Source: Planctomycetota bacterium (GTDB lineage Bacteria > Planctomycetota > Phycisphaerae > WQYP01). From it: a DNA stretch of 64,000 bases. Location of the stretch: the NCBI GenBank assembly GCA_021805985.1, contig JAJZDN010000004.1, forward strand, positions 41,406 to 105,405. Reading direction: 5' to 3'. The translations under genes were made by a program, and so were the position numbers. The notes beneath the pieces were generated by a model. It was given only the letters and a program-made list of their open reading frames with translations, did no database searches and was not told the origin of the DNA. Below, one piece after another: positions 27,912 to 37,569 of this stretch (positions are counted from its first letter, which is position 1; each line of letters starts with the position of its first letter).

Positions 27912-28724
27912 ATGACTGAAGCAACTACATCGGCGGCGTCCGTGGGGGCCAATATTGGCGGCGGCCGGCCGGGGGCAACCGCCTCTGGGCATACCGCAGT
28001 GAAAGAGCAGGCAGCCGCAACGGGGCGGCCTGCGGCGCGGCGGCAATTTGTCTCCTTTTCGTTTTATAAGTTGCTGCCGGACTTTCGCCGCCTGCCGCAA
28101 ACGCAGCAGTCATCGATGCTGGCAGAACTCGTGGCGCTGGTGCAAAAGCAGGATCAGCAAAAAATGCTGCTGATTCCCTATAGCTGTGTGGGCACCCGGC
28201 CGGATGTGGACATCATGTTCTGGAAAATCAGCTACGACCTCGATGCTGTTCAGGAATTCACCGCGGCCATTCATCGGCTCCCGCTGGCGGGTTATCTGGT
28301 GCAGCCATTCTGTTATCTCGCCCAGAGCAAGCGCAGCACCTATGTGGATAAAATTGATCCCGCGCATGATGACACGCGCACCAGCATTGTTCCAGGAAAA
28401 TATAAATATATATTTGTATATCCATTTGTAAAAACACGGGAATGGTATCTATTAAGCAAACAGACCCGGCAGGGCATTATGGATGAACATATTATGGTGG
28501 GCAACCGTTATCCATCCGTGAAGCTCAATACCACCTACAGCTTTGGTCTGGATGACCAGGAATTTGTCGTGGCGTTTGAGACCGATAAACCCGGCGATTT
28601 TCTTGATCTGGTGCAGGAATTGCGGGAAACCGAAGGCAGCCGTTTTACCGTACGCGATACGCCTATTTTCACCTGCGTTCAAACGCCGATAGAGCATATC
28701 GTGCGGCAAATTGCCGCCGTGTGA
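27912..28724 (+). CDS. hemQ: Coproheme decarboxylase HemQ (chlorite-dismutase family)
   Basis: This 270-residue protein matches the HemQ/ChdC branch, which converts coproheme III to haem b in the coproporphyrin-dependent haem route. The N-terminal ~45 residues are low-complexity and Ala/Gly-rich. The core includes KYIFVYPFVKTREWY, with the conserved tyrosine region. MDEHIMVGNRYPSV, where a proximal histidine is expected, is followed by SFGLDDQEFVVAFE. I chose ATG 27912 because GGAG lies seven bases upstream; the frame is open back to 27867. It suggests the organism uses the coproheme pathway; no other haem genes of that route are in the window. Confidence 0.9.
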   Translation: MTEATTSAASVGANIGGGRPGATASGHTAVKEQAAATGRPAARRQFVSFSFYKLLPDFRRLPQTQQSSMLAELVALVQKQDQQKMLLIPYSCVGTRPDVDIMFWKISYDLDAVQEFTAAIHRLPLAGYLVQPFCYLAQSKRSTYVDKIDPAHDDTRTSIVPGKYKYIFVYPFVKTREWYLLSKQTRQGIMDEHIMVGNRYPSVKLNTTYSFGLDDQEFVVAFETDKPGDFLDLVQELRETEGSRFTVRDTPIFTCVQTPIEHIVRQIAAV

Positions 28725-28789
28725 TGGGTCAGTGCTGTGTTGCAAAGCCGACAAGTTGAATCGGCCTGCCGGAGCATCGGGGAATTAGC

Positions 28790-29755
28790 ATGAATTATAA
28801 AATGGGCATCGGCATCGCCCTTGTTTTCCTTATCGTTGTTGGCGTGTTGGTATACATATTTGTAGGGCCGGCATCCATAGGCCAACCCACGTATCGGACT
28901 TTGGCCCATGGGTTTATGACACCAATAAAAATTGACTACAGCATTGGTGGCCTGACGCCGGTTAAATCCGGCTCGGGTGCCGGCAAGCTTTACCTCCAGG
29001 CGTATCAACAAGTTGTTGCGCTATCCAATGACCGCAATGCGATAGCGGAACTGACCGGGGGCCGCAATCCAGCGGCGTCACCAAAAATCCTTGCCATTGT
29101 GCAACTTGTGGAACAAGCCGCCCCGGAAATCTTAGGCCGAAAGTATCTCCTGTTTGCCAAGGGTGTGGGGTTGCCGGAATCGTCCGATCCCGTCGCTGAC
29201 CGTCTCAATGCCATTGGCCAAATGACCGGTGCCTATGCCACCGCCTGCATCAGCGACAAAAACCCAAAATTAGCAGCCAAAGCTTTAACGGCTCTTCTGG
29301 TGTTTGGTCATCGGCTCTGGCAGCATGGCCTGTTTGTCGATGTGCGGACTTGCGGCATATCGGATATGCAGTCTGCGGCCGCGGGCTTGCAAATGGTCTA
29401 TAAATCCGGCCCAACCAAAAATAAATATGAATGTGCGGTCGCCACGAAACTTGTCGGTCCGCTAAACAGAGCCGGCACCCGGTGGTATGACAAGATGAAA
29501 ATTGTCGATGTAGCAGATCCCAATGCTGGTGACATGGCCAATATTGTCCGGCATGACCGGGACCTATCGTGGCGAATTGAGGCGATGCTGGAATTGGGTA
29601 TTGCCCGATGGAGCACCTCTTACGCCCCCCGCGCCCATGGCATTGCAGCTTTCCTAAAACATTACACCGCAGATTCCAATCACTGGATCAGCGCCTCGGC
29701 AAAGGTTGCCCATGCCATGACCGCCAATACCATCAGCCAGCTCGCCGGTAACTAA
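28790..29755 (+). CDS. Membrane-anchored periplasmic protein, unknown function
   Basis: This 321-residue protein has one N-terminal transmembrane helix (about 5-26) and then a largely helical domain. I recognise no catalytic motif. Two cysteines fall in an exposed-looking segment (DVRTCGISDMQ, later KYECAVATK) and could form a disulphide outside the cytoplasm. It follows hemQ by 65 bases on the same strand, so co-expression is possible. Its ribosome site is a loose GGGG-type stretch. Confidence 0.6.
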   Translation: MNYKMGIGIALVFLIVVGVLVYIFVGPASIGQPTYRTLAHGFMTPIKIDYSIGGLTPVKSGSGAGKLYLQAYQQVVALSNDRNAIAELTGGRNPAASPKILAIVQLVEQAAPEILGRKYLLFAKGVGLPESSDPVADRLNAIGQMTGAYATACISDKNPKLAAKALTALLVFGHRLWQHGLFVDVRTCGISDMQSAAAGLQMVYKSGPTKNKYECAVATKLVGPLNRAGTRWYDKMKIVDVADPNAGDMANIVRHDRDLSWRIEAMLELGIARWSTSYAPRAHGIAAFLKHYTADSNHWISASAKVAHAMTANTISQLAGN

Positions 29756-29767
29756 GCCCTTTGGACG

Positions 29768-31717
29768 CTACACCGTTAAATCGCCCGCGAGTTCCTGCTG
29801 ATAACGCTTCATTAATTCGGATCGGGTTAAAAAGCCCAGCAGTGCCGGGGTTTTATCCGCCGGGTTGACATCATCCAGAACGGCCAGACGGGAAATATCG
29901 AATCGTCCAAACATCGTCAACGCGGCATCGAGCGTGTCATGAAATTTAATGGGTGGAACGTCTGCGCGCATGACTTCCCCCACCAGCAGCAGTGGGGCGG
30001 CTTCCGGCTCCAGCAGCACCGTTTTCAAGTCATCTATGGTCAGCAGCCCCAGATAATTTCCGGTTTTATCCATCACCACAAAATCTTCCACACCATCCAA
30101 ATGACTGCGTGCTAAAATGCTGGAAAGCGAGTCGTCCGGGCGGGCTACCTGCGCCTTTAGCAGCACCAATTGATCCACGCCGATGCGTTGCAGGGCACTA
30201 ATTCCTACCGCCGCCCCGAGCTTCACGCCCAGTTTTTTCAACGGCAGGGTATATAAGCTTTCTCCAACGAGCAACTGTTGAATTACCGTTGCCGTCACCG
30301 CCGCCAGCATAATCGGTACCATAATTGCGTAATTCTGCGTAAGCTCAAATAATAGAATAATAGCGGTCAGGGGAGCCTGAATGGCCGCAGCCAAGACTGC
30401 TCCCATACCCACCAAGGCGTAGGTGGCCGGATCACTCACCAAGCCATAATGCGCAAGCACCAGGCCCACGGCACCGCCGCCGGCTGCGCCAATAAATAAT
30501 GCCGGCGCAAAGACTCCGCCAGACCCCCCCGGCGCCAGCGTGAAGGACGTAGCCAGGATTTTTAATACGCAAATCACCACGAGAAATTCTAAAGTCAGGT
30601 TGATGGTGTGCCCGGCGATAGTGTGAACGCCGGAATACCATCGGGGATCAATCATCCGCAGAATAGTGGGATACCCGTCGCTGAATATCGGTATATAACC
30701 TTGGGCAAAGCGCGTATGTAGAAATGGGTCGTCCCGGAAAATAATCAGCATGGCGACACCGCAAACACCGCTAAGCGCTGCCCCGATGGCCGGGTGCAGA
30801 AAATAGGGTATGCGGGATCGGTGTTTTTGCGAGTAGTTTTCTACCAGCAGATAAAAGCGGGTAAAGCCTACCGCCAGAAGGCCGCACACGGCCCCCAACA
30901 GCAAATAATAGGGTACTTGACCGAAGGTAAATGCTAACGCCGGCCCATTGGTCGGCATTTGAAATATTCCCCGCGCCGCGCCTCCGCCGGAAAGCCCCAC
31001 GTACATCGTTGAGGCCATCACCGATGAAATAACAATCGGCGTAAGGGTTCGCACGGAAAAATCGCGCAGCAGCACCTCCATGGCAAACAATACGCCTGCA
31101 ATCGGGGCGCCAAACACCGCACTGATTCCCGCCGCCGCACCGCATCCCAGCAAAATTGGCATATTGCGGCGGGAAAAACCAAGGGTGTTGCCGCATAACG
31201 CGCCGATCGAGGCACCAATTACCGCAATTGGTGCCTCCGGCCCGGCTGATCCGCCACTGCCAATGGTTAAACTGCTGGCGACTAATGTTTCTATGCCCAG
31301 GGAAGCCTTGAGTTTGCCTGATTCGCGCGACAGAGAATGCAATAGCCCGGCTAAGCCGTGCAATTCGGATTTCTGCCGGCCCCACAGTCGCCGCCACAGC
31401 ACCAGCGCCAGGCCGCCGCCGGCGGGGATTAGCGGTAGAAATACATAGCAAGGCCACCGAGTTGTGGCATGTGTTGAATTAGCTAAAGGGAGATAATAAT
31501 AATTTTCAATGAGCTTAACAGTCTGCTCAAAAAGCCACGTCGCCCCGCCTGCCACCAGACCGACGATAAACGACAAGCCAATCAGTAAAGTCTGCTCACG
31601 AATTCCCCAGCGGGCTAATTGCTGCTGCCCGCGCAGTTGCCACGCCAAAATCCATTGCTTCAGTTGATTAATGGGCGGAATTAGACGCATCAGCAATCGG
31701 CCTCGTTCATAACGCAT
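29768..31717 (-). CDS. ClC-type chloride channel/antiporter with CBS pair
   Basis: This 649-residue protein has an N-terminal ClC domain (about 30-470). It carries the selectivity motifs GSGGSAGPEAP, with the gating glutamate retained, and APGGSGGVFAPALF. Two CBS domains follow (about 505-565 and 575-640), which in this family sense nucleotides or ionic strength. The first helices carry a basic cytoplasmic lead. The start may be 31717 or an internal ATG at 31690, which has GAGG upstream. It is divergently arranged with the DUF4159 gene and ends only 13 bases from the previous plus-strand gene. Confidence 0.93.
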   Translation of the reverse strand: MRYERGRLLMRLIPPINQLKQWILAWQLRGQQQLARWGIREQTLLIGLSFIVGLVAGGATWLFEQTVKLIENYYYLPLANSTHATTRWPCYVFLPLIPAGGGLALVLWRRLWGRQKSELHGLAGLLHSLSRESGKLKASLGIETLVASSLTIGSGGSAGPEAPIAVIGASIGALCGNTLGFSRRNMPILLGCGAAAGISAVFGAPIAGVLFAMEVLLRDFSVRTLTPIVISSVMASTMYVGLSGGGAARGIFQMPTNGPALAFTFGQVPYYLLLGAVCGLLAVGFTRFYLLVENYSQKHRSRIPYFLHPAIGAALSGVCGVAMLIIFRDDPFLHTRFAQGYIPIFSDGYPTILRMIDPRWYSGVHTIAGHTINLTLEFLVVICVLKILATSFTLAPGGSGGVFAPALFIGAAGGGAVGLVLAHYGLVSDPATYALVGMGAVLAAAIQAPLTAIILLFELTQNYAIMVPIMLAAVTATVIQQLLVGESLYTLPLKKLGVKLGAAVGISALQRIGVDQLVLLKAQVARPDDSLSSILARSHLDGVEDFVVMDKTGNYLGLLTIDDLKTVLLEPEAAPLLLVGEVMRADVPPIKFHDTLDAALTMFGRFDISRLAVLDDVNPADKTPALLGFLTRSELMKRYQQELAGDLTV

Positions 31718-31873
31718 TACTTACCATAAAAACCTTTATGGGACAACGCTTTCCGGGAGATGCGATTCCACATGGCTGGCAAAAGGCTTGGCTTTCCGGT
31801 TAGAATCAGGGTATTCACTTGCCGGACAATCCGCCGTGGGGTTGCCGGAGAGAATTTCAGGAGTTGCAAAGAT

Positions 31874-34210
31874 ATGTTTTCTACCAAAATTAAGTTTGCC
31901 TCGGCTTTTGTCGTAGTGTGTGTTGCGGCGAATATGCCGGTGCCTATTGCCCGGGCGGCTACCCAGGGGTCCAGCGCGAAGGTGATCTCGGCCATTAGAC
32001 GTGGGGTTAATTATTTGCTTTCTCAGCGAAATCCCAAAACATTCTGGGAACAAGGTGTACGGTCTGGTTCGCAGGACTATATGGGTGAAACGGCGTTGGT
32101 GGTGGAGTCTTTGTTGGATGTTGAGCAGAGTTTAAAGCTTAATCGGTTGTATATCTTCAAATCACCGATGAAACAGTCCATTGCATTTCTGGTGTCGCAT
32201 CACAGCGATGCAACTTATGTGGCCTCTTTCCAGGCTAACGCACTGGCCTTATTACCCCGACGCGAGGCCTACAACGCGACACTTCGGTGGGATGCCAATT
32301 ACCTGTTTCGCAGCATGCATCAAGGCGGCGGATATTCGTATGCTTGGGGTACCCCGGCCTACAAGAAGCGGTTTCCCAGCGGGGAAGCGGATGGATGCGA
32401 TAATTCCAACACGCAGTATGGTGTTTTGGGCATGTGGGCCGCAGCGCACACGGGATTGCCTATTCCGGCCCGGTATTGGCTTGAAGCGGCGTCGCACTGG
32501 CGGCGCGGGCAATTTATCAATGGGTCCTGGGGCTATGCAGGTCAGGCGCGTACTCCGTCTATAACCGCCAAACTGCCAAACCGCATGATGACCTTTACTC
32601 CCGCAGGCGTGGCGAGCCTGCTGATTAGTGACGAATTTCTTGGTGCGCAACGTGTGGGAATTCATCCTATTGTGGATCCCAATGTGGTGGCGGGCCTGAA
32701 TTGGATCAATAAGAATTTTGATCCAAGCATAACTGACCAGTATGCCATGTATTGTTATGAACGCGTGGGTCTGGCCTCGGGGCTGCAATATTTTGGCACC
32801 CATAATTGGTATCGTGATTATGTAAAAACACTTCTGGCCAAGCAGCAGTCCAACGGCTCATGGTCCCCTAATTTTATCGTATACTTCAATCCTCATCCAA
32901 AAGCTTCAGCTCCGAATAACAGCTTCGCTTCGGTTGTTGCGACAGCTTATGCATTATTGGTCCTGGATCGCGGCTTAAACCCGGTATTTATGAACAAGCT
33001 GCAATATGACAAGGGCTTCTACGGCCAATGGAACGCCCGGCAGCGGGATGTTGCCAATATCACTTCCTGGGTCAGCAGGACCACGGAAGCACCTTTGAAT
33101 TGGCAAGTGGTGAATTTCAACTCGCCGGTCAGTAACTGGCTTAATTCTCCGATTTTGATCATCACGGGACATGATGATCCTAAATTTAGCGCCCCGCAGA
33201 TCGCCGAGTTGCGGGCCTATATCAATGCCGGCGGTATGGTATTTTGTTCCAGCGACGGCTCCTCGCTGCAATTTAAGAGGGCCATGCTGAAATATGGCCG
33301 GGAAGTCATGAATAATAAATATGAATTTCATCGTATGACGCCTAAAAGCATGTTGTTGACCATGCAGCCGTGGTATCACATGTATTTTAACATGCTGGCA
33401 ATTTCCAATGGCGTACGGGACGTGTGGGTGGTCAGCCCTGAGGATATGGGGGCGGTGTGGGAACGCCGAGCTTTTTCGGAGAAGAGATTCTGGGAATTTC
33501 CGATGAATCTCTATTTATACGCCACTGGTAAAGGATACCTCGCAGACCGATTGCATTCACCCGTGGTGCCCACGACGACAGCAGCGCCAGCCCGCACGGT
33601 AGCAGTGGGGCGGGTGAAATATAACGGTAATTGGAATCCGGAACCGGGGGCTTGGCCGCGGATGGCCTTATTGGCCCGTGCGAACGCCCAAACACAAGTC
33701 AATATTTCGATAGTTACCGCCGGCAAACTAGACGCCAAGAAGTTACCGCTGCTGGATGTAACGGGTACAGGAAAATTTACCTTCACCGCGGCACAGATTG
33801 CAGCGATGCGGAAATATCTGAATCAGGGCGGCATGTTGTTTGGTGACGCGGCAGGAGGGAATCAGCAATTTACCGATTCGTTTACCGCATTGGCGCTTAA
33901 GTTGTATCCGAAATCGGTGCTAAGTAAATTACCGCAAAGCTGCTCAATTTATCGCGGTACTATGCCCGGCGGAGCAAATATTAAACATGTGCGTTATCGT
34001 CGCTATTACATCAATATGTATGGTCCTAAAAAGAAACCGGAGTTTCTGGGCATCAAACGTGCCGGAAGATGGGTGGTGGTCTTTTCACCTGATGATGTTA
34101 CATCCGGCATGTTGGGCCTGAAAACCTGGGGAATATCGGGTTACACATCAGCGTCGGCAGTAGCCTTGACAACCAACGTTATTGAGTACGCCGCCAAGCA
34201 CGCGCCGTAA
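31874..34210 (+). CDS. Exported alpha/alpha-toroid protein with two DUF4159 domains
   Basis: The protein of 778 residues begins with a cleavable-looking signal peptide (about 1-29, ending PIARA). The N-terminal region (about 35-330) has prenyltransferase/squalene-cyclase-like repeats with GVNYLLSQRN, QYGVLGMWAA and QQSNGSW elements, an alpha/alpha barrel. Two DUF4159 modules follow (about 365-570 and 595-778). Each contains an LxxTGHDDPKF- or DVTGTGKFTF-type segment followed by a Gly-Gly-Met strand (AGGMVFCS and QGGMLFGD). The start at 31874 fits the signal peptide; upstream frame from 31760 does not. DUF4159 proteins are common in planctomycetes and sit near MoxR-type genes, but no partner is adjacent here. 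Confidence 0.82.
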   Translation: MFSTKIKFASAFVVVCVAANMPVPIARAATQGSSAKVISAIRRGVNYLLSQRNPKTFWEQGVRSGSQDYMGETALVVESLLDVEQSLKLNRLYIFKSPMKQSIAFLVSHHSDATYVASFQANALALLPRREAYNATLRWDANYLFRSMHQGGGYSYAWGTPAYKKRFPSGEADGCDNSNTQYGVLGMWAAAHTGLPIPARYWLEAASHWRRGQFINGSWGYAGQARTPSITAKLPNRMMTFTPAGVASLLISDEFLGAQRVGIHPIVDPNVVAGLNWINKNFDPSITDQYAMYCYERVGLASGLQYFGTHNWYRDYVKTLLAKQQSNGSWSPNFIVYFNPHPKASAPNNSFASVVATAYALLVLDRGLNPVFMNKLQYDKGFYGQWNARQRDVANITSWVSRTTEAPLNWQVVNFNSPVSNWLNSPILIITGHDDPKFSAPQIAELRAYINAGGMVFCSSDGSSLQFKRAMLKYGREVMNNKYEFHRMTPKSMLLTMQPWYHMYFNMLAISNGVRDVWVVSPEDMGAVWERRAFSEKRFWEFPMNLYLYATGKGYLADRLHSPVVPTTTAAPARTVAVGRVKYNGNWNPEPGAWPRMALLARANAQTQVNISIVTAGKLDAKKLPLLDVTGTGKFTFTAAQIAAMRKYLNQGGMLFGDAAGGNQQFTDSFTALALKLYPKSVLSKLPQSCSIYRGTMPGGANIKHVRYRRYYINMYGPKKKPEFLGIKRAGRWVVVFSPDDVTSGMLGLKTWGISGYTSASAVALTTNVIEYAAKHAP

Positions 34211-34215
34211 TTTCT

Positions 34216-34950
34216 TTATTGGAATGGCCATCCGCTACGGATAACGGCTCCAATAGCGTCGGAAAGATGCCGGGTAGCGGACTGCGTGTTCCGTCCCAGA
34301 CGGATCAACTGCGGGATAAGCATTGGTTTTCTGGCCAAACTTAAGGTCAGGTCCCATGGGCGCACAGTTCCCGAGCCATCCACAAAATGTATTACTTTTG
34401 AAGAAACATTTTCAAATGCCGTATCGCTGATCGCTCGAATTCCCAGCCAGGGCACTTTTCGCCGGTCCGCAAGTTGCCGGGTATATGCGTTCTCCATATC
34501 TACAGCAATGGCTTTGGTTTCCTTGTAAAGCTGCTTTTTGGCTCTCACAGAGCCGACCAATTCCTTGGCGGTGTGAATAGGGCCTACACGAACGCGGCGC
34601 TGATTGGACATGGCGTTCATAAATTCCGCGACACGCTCGGCATCGGTTGAACTGGTATCAATAACCAGATCTCCAATCGCCAGGTCCGGTGCCAACGCCC
34701 CGGCAACCCCGGCGACAATAACTCCGGCCACGCGGTGATGCGCGTATCGAGGCAGCACCTCGCGCAGGCGGGTCCCGCGCATACCGATGCTCTCGACCTT
34801 GATGGTGTCATAAGAATTCGACCGCGCCACGGACGGGCATTCATGCGTCCAGTGGTCTACCGCGGATTGTACAGCGTCTGTTTCGGGTTTTAAGGCCGCG
34901 AACATGAGCAACACTTTCGAATCACAAATTGTTTGAGTCTGCATATTCAT
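34216..34950 (-). CDS. Nucleoside phosphorylase-superfamily protein (MTAN/HpnG-like)
   Basis: This ~244-residue protein has the family's central GVAGALAPDLAIGDLVI strand-loop and the base-binding segment AVDMEN (about residues 149-154), followed by IRAISD. Members cleave N-glycosidic bonds of nucleosides or act in hopanoid formation (HpnG). The start is an ATG at 34950 (a GTG at 34953 is adjacent) without a good ribosome site. It may be the last gene of the riboswitch-led minus-strand cassette, 93 bases after the previous stop, but the gap leaves room for its own promoter. Confidence 0.75.
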   Translation of the reverse strand: MNMQTQTICDSKVLLMFAALKPETDAVQSAVDHWTHECPSVARSNSYDTIKVESIGMRGTRLREVLPRYAHHRVAGVIVAGVAGALAPDLAIGDLVIDTSSTDAERVAEFMNAMSNQRRVRVGPIHTAKELVGSVRAKKQLYKETKAIAVDMENAYTRQLADRRKVPWLGIRAISDTAFENVSSKVIHFVDGSGTVRPWDLTLSLARKPMLIPQLIRLGRNTQSATRHLSDAIGAVIRSGWPFQ

Positions 34951-35043
34951 CACGAGTTACTATCGGACAAACCCCCAAAGCAAGGCGCAATAATTTTTTT
35001 AAAAATTTAGTTATGCGACGCTAGGAGCCGGTAGACGCTGCGA

Positions 35044-35484
35044 TTAAAGCCTGTCATCCGCCGGAGCATATAAGCGCGGGTGGGGCTGCATGCGTGTACG
35101 AACACATTTGCCGCACATATAAAAGCGGATGGGAGAAGGATAATCTGTGTTATCGGCATCATCTCCCTCCACCCATTGACGGCAAAATACGTTTTGCGCG
35201 CCGCACAACGCACAGTGGGTGGGTCCACCGCCGCTTTTATCCACCAGTAAATCACTGAGGCGTGGATATTTTGTCAATTCCCCCACACCATCCGCCGGTC
35301 CAATTTCAAAGCTCACATGTCTCTGTTTGAGCCAATGCGACATATGCGGCACGTCTGAGGCATCACAATAGCATGTCCACGCATTATTTCTGGGACCTTC
35401 ACGAAAAAAGCCCATGTCTTCCAGCCGCTCCTGCGCGATGGGATCAAGCCAATGCTTCACCTTTATTACCATCCGTTCAACCAT
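35044..35484 (-). CDS. Small zinc-binding hypothetical protein in the riboswitch cassette
   Basis: This ~146-residue protein contains a CALC knuckle and a later CGKC knuckle (about residues 91-94 and 125-128), and thus probably one structural zinc. The N-terminal half (about 1-70) is rich in charged and aromatic residues. It starts at ATG 35484, one of three clustered starts, 57 bases after the prepilin stop on the same strand. It may therefore be co-transcribed. I do not recognise a family. Confidence 0.55.
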   Translation of the reverse strand: MVERMVIKVKHWLDPIAQERLEDMGFFREGPRNNAWTCYCDASDVPHMSHWLKQRHVSFEIGPADGVGELTKYPRLSDLLVDKSGGGPTHCALCGAQNVFCRQWVEGDDADNTDYPSPIRFYMCGKCVRTRMQPHPRLYAPADDRL

Positions 35485-35541
35485 AACCACTATCCATACC
35501 GCATGAAGGGAAAAAAAGAAAGCACAACATCCCCGTGCCCG

Positions 35542-36309
35542 TCATGGCCGATTGGTCTGATATGCCGAATTATCCGCCGATAAAAATCCTGTTCCCGCGC
35601 CGACCGCCGCCGCGGTTGGTTCTGTGATCTTATAACAATTCCTTTCGCTGGCCGCATGGCCGTCACAATACGCCACGTTGGTACAGCCCATGTGGCGAAA
35701 CGCCTGTGTGCCAGATGCGCGTTGCGCATCACTGACCGAATCAGCATTACTTGGAACCGGGTTAAGCAGCACCGGTGCCCGCATCCAGTAATCAATTCCC
35801 CCGGTCCAGCCGCCGTCGCCAAATAACGCACACGCAGACGGATTTTGTACATCCGTTCGTCTCGCCGGGGCAAGCATGGTCCGGCCTGGACCTTCCAAAG
35901 ACCCGTGGCCGATATAACTGGTGTTGTAATTATAGCCCAGCACAATTTGCCCGCTCTGTGGCGTTTGATGAACCATGGGGCAGACCAGCACCTGCAGGTT
36001 GGTCTGCCCCATAAATAAAATTCCCGGCAAATAGTGCCACTGACCGCTTTGCCCATCGCGGACATGATCCAACGCCCATGACGGGTTGCCAAAACCATCG
36101 TAACCGGGCGGATAAAAGTCAGCGCAGGCCGTGGCGTATTGCTGCGCTTCCAAACCCAATTGACGCAGGTTGCTTAGACATACCGCGCTGTCGGCATCCT
36201 GCATCGCCATGGCCAGTGCGGGCACAAGTAGTGCCATCAGCACGGCGATGATGGCAAGTACTACCAGCAGTTCAACGAGTGTAAAACCCCGCGTATGTTG
36301 CCGCGCCAT
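35542..36309 (-). CDS. Prepilin-type N-cleavage protein with H-X9-DG motif
   Basis: This 255-residue protein begins with a short basic leader and the type IV pilin/pseudopilin cleavage motif RG-FTLVELLVVLAII, followed by one hydrophobic helix. The globular part is extracellular and carries the H-X9-DG signature (HMGCTNVAYCDG) of the family abundant in planctomycetes. Several cysteines may form disulphides. I chose ATG 36309 because AAAGGA lies eight bases upstream; an ATG at 36318 overlaps this site. It follows the PEP-CTERM gene by only 30 bases, so the two are almost certainly one transcript. Confidence 0.88.
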   Translation of the reverse strand: MARQHTRGFTLVELLVVLAIIAVLMALLVPALAMAMQDADSAVCLSNLRQLGLEAQQYATACADFYPPGYDGFGNPSWALDHVRDGQSGQWHYLPGILFMGQTNLQVLVCPMVHQTPQSGQIVLGYNYNTSYIGHGSLEGPGRTMLAPARRTDVQNPSACALFGDGGWTGGIDYWMRAPVLLNPVPSNADSVSDAQRASGTQAFRHMGCTNVAYCDGHAASERNCYKITEPTAAAVGAGTGFLSADNSAYQTNRP

Positions 36310-36339
36310 GACTAACATCCTTTCGCCCGGTACAGACAG

Positions 36340-37314
36340 TTATCCGCCGGTCCGTTGACAGTCTCCTGGCTGTTGCACTTTTCTGCGGCGTATCAGCAGC
36401 AGCGCCCCCAAACCGGAAATCAGGAGAGCCCATGTTGCCGGTTCTGGTACAACGCCTGCCACAGCTTGTATATACATGGTATCTGCGGCGGTTGAGGGTA
36501 CGGTAAATTGGATGTAGTGAATGGAGCTTAATCCGCTGCCCGCGACATTCAGCCACGTTCCGCCTGAACTGCCATCGAGGGTGGCAACGACCTGACTCCA
36601 CGATTCATTGTTGAACGAGGCCAATGTGTTCAGAAAGGGTTTTGAAAAATCAGCAATTGGCGTTCCTGCGGCAATCGTTGCGGAAGAGTAGGCTCCATCC
36701 GGTCCGATCTGCGATGAATTGAAGTAATTCGTGGGAATATCAAAGGCGATCAGGCTGGCCGCGGAACTGTTTGAAACCCACTGGTACAAGGATGGATCGG
36801 CGGGGTTTGGCGCTACTGCCGTTCCACCGTGGATGCCATTGTATTGCAGATATTTCCAGGTACTGCCGTCCTGGCTTACTGCCACGGTCGCTTCGCGTGG
36901 GTTGGTATAATTTCCATTGTTAATCGTGCCGCCGGTGGCGCCCGTTACACCGCTGCCATAGTTCGTATCTGTAAGCCCTACACCCGCCTGAACGCCGATG
37001 GTAAAGCCGTTATTTACCGAAGCGCCCGTGCTGGCCAACCCATTAGTACCAAAACTCAATTCCAGAGAGTTGCCCGGGGCTACTGGTAGGAGTGGGGCAC
37101 CATACGCCCCGCTGGCGGTCGTGGTGAAAGCTGCGTCAAACGGTGTAACCGTGTAGGATGCACCACTGTAGGAACCGGCGAACGCATTGAGCTGTCCATT
37201 CCATCCATGCGTTTTTATGCCCGGTGTCACGACGGTACTGGCCCAGTTCATACTTTGGGCACCACACGCGCCGGCGGACAGTACAACACCTGTTGCGAAA
37301 ATAAAACTCTTCAT
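36340..37314 (-). CDS. PEP-CTERM surface protein, first gene after a cobalamin riboswitch
   Basis: This 324-residue protein has a signal peptide (about 1-19, ending GAQS) and a beta-rich body with many Thr/Ser/Asn/Gly residues. The textbook sorting tail VPEP at 289-292 is followed by a hydrophobic helix and RRRK near 309-312. The extra tail QQPGDCQRTGG after the basic patch is unusual. Family knowledge: an exosortase removes the tail and the protein ends up in the outer layer or matrix. No exosortase lies nearby. Its leader begins with a cobalamin riboswitch about 255 bases upstream, implying control by B12. This suggests surface capture of a corrinoid or a B12-dependent process, but no cobalamin-binding motif is visible. 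Confidence 0.85.
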   Translation of the reverse strand: MKSFIFATGVVLSAGACGAQSMNWASTVVTPGIKTHGWNGQLNAFAGSYSGASYTVTPFDAAFTTTASGAYGAPLLPVAPGNSLELSFGTNGLASTGASVNNGFTIGVQAGVGLTDTNYGSGVTGATGGTINNGNYTNPREATVAVSQDGSTWKYLQYNGIHGGTAVAPNPADPSLYQWVSNSSAASLIAFDIPTNYFNSSQIGPDGAYSSATIAAGTPIADFSKPFLNTLASFNNESWSQVVATLDGSSGGTWLNVAGSGLSSIHYIQFTVPSTAADTMYIQAVAGVVPEPATWALLISGLGALLLIRRRKVQQPGDCQRTGG

Positions 37315-37569
37315 TGGAAAACCTCTTCTGACTTGCGCGGCGCGACCCGGAAAGTCGATACAAAAAAAGCAATGCCGTGACCCAGGAATACCGGTGTTGA
37401 CTGATGCAAATGCTGAATTTATTCTCGGTGCATGGCGGGCAAATCCTCCGCTCCATTGCGGAAAAATAAGTCTATCGACGCAAAAGCGTCTGCCATGGCC
37501 CTAAGTTGATGAATTCAAACCTTTACATACAACGCCCGGTGTCCCATCTCGCGAGGACCGGCATAAAAT
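37315..37569 (-). other. Leader between the riboswitch and the PEP-CTERM gene
   Basis: This 255-base segment should hold the expression platform. Right after the B12 box, GCCGGTCC can fold against a GGGAC-ACCGGGC stretch (about 37533-37560), a possible regulatory hairpin. A second small hairpin, GACGC-TTTT-GCGTC, lies near 37479-37492 and is followed, after eight bases, by a T-rich stretch, so a weak terminator is possible. I cannot tell transcriptional from translational control. Confidence 0.4.

Noticed and set aside
37136..37456. Minus-strand frame of 106 codons in the riboswitch leader
   Set aside because: It runs into the PEP-CTERM gene in another frame, has high Cys/Arg content typical of off-frame translation, and no similarity.
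37480..37496. Sigma-54-like sequence TGGCA...TTGC on the minus strand upstream of the PEP-CTERM gene
   Set aside because: The distance between GG and GC is 11 bases, one more than required, and the sequence is better explained by a small hairpin in the riboswitch leader.
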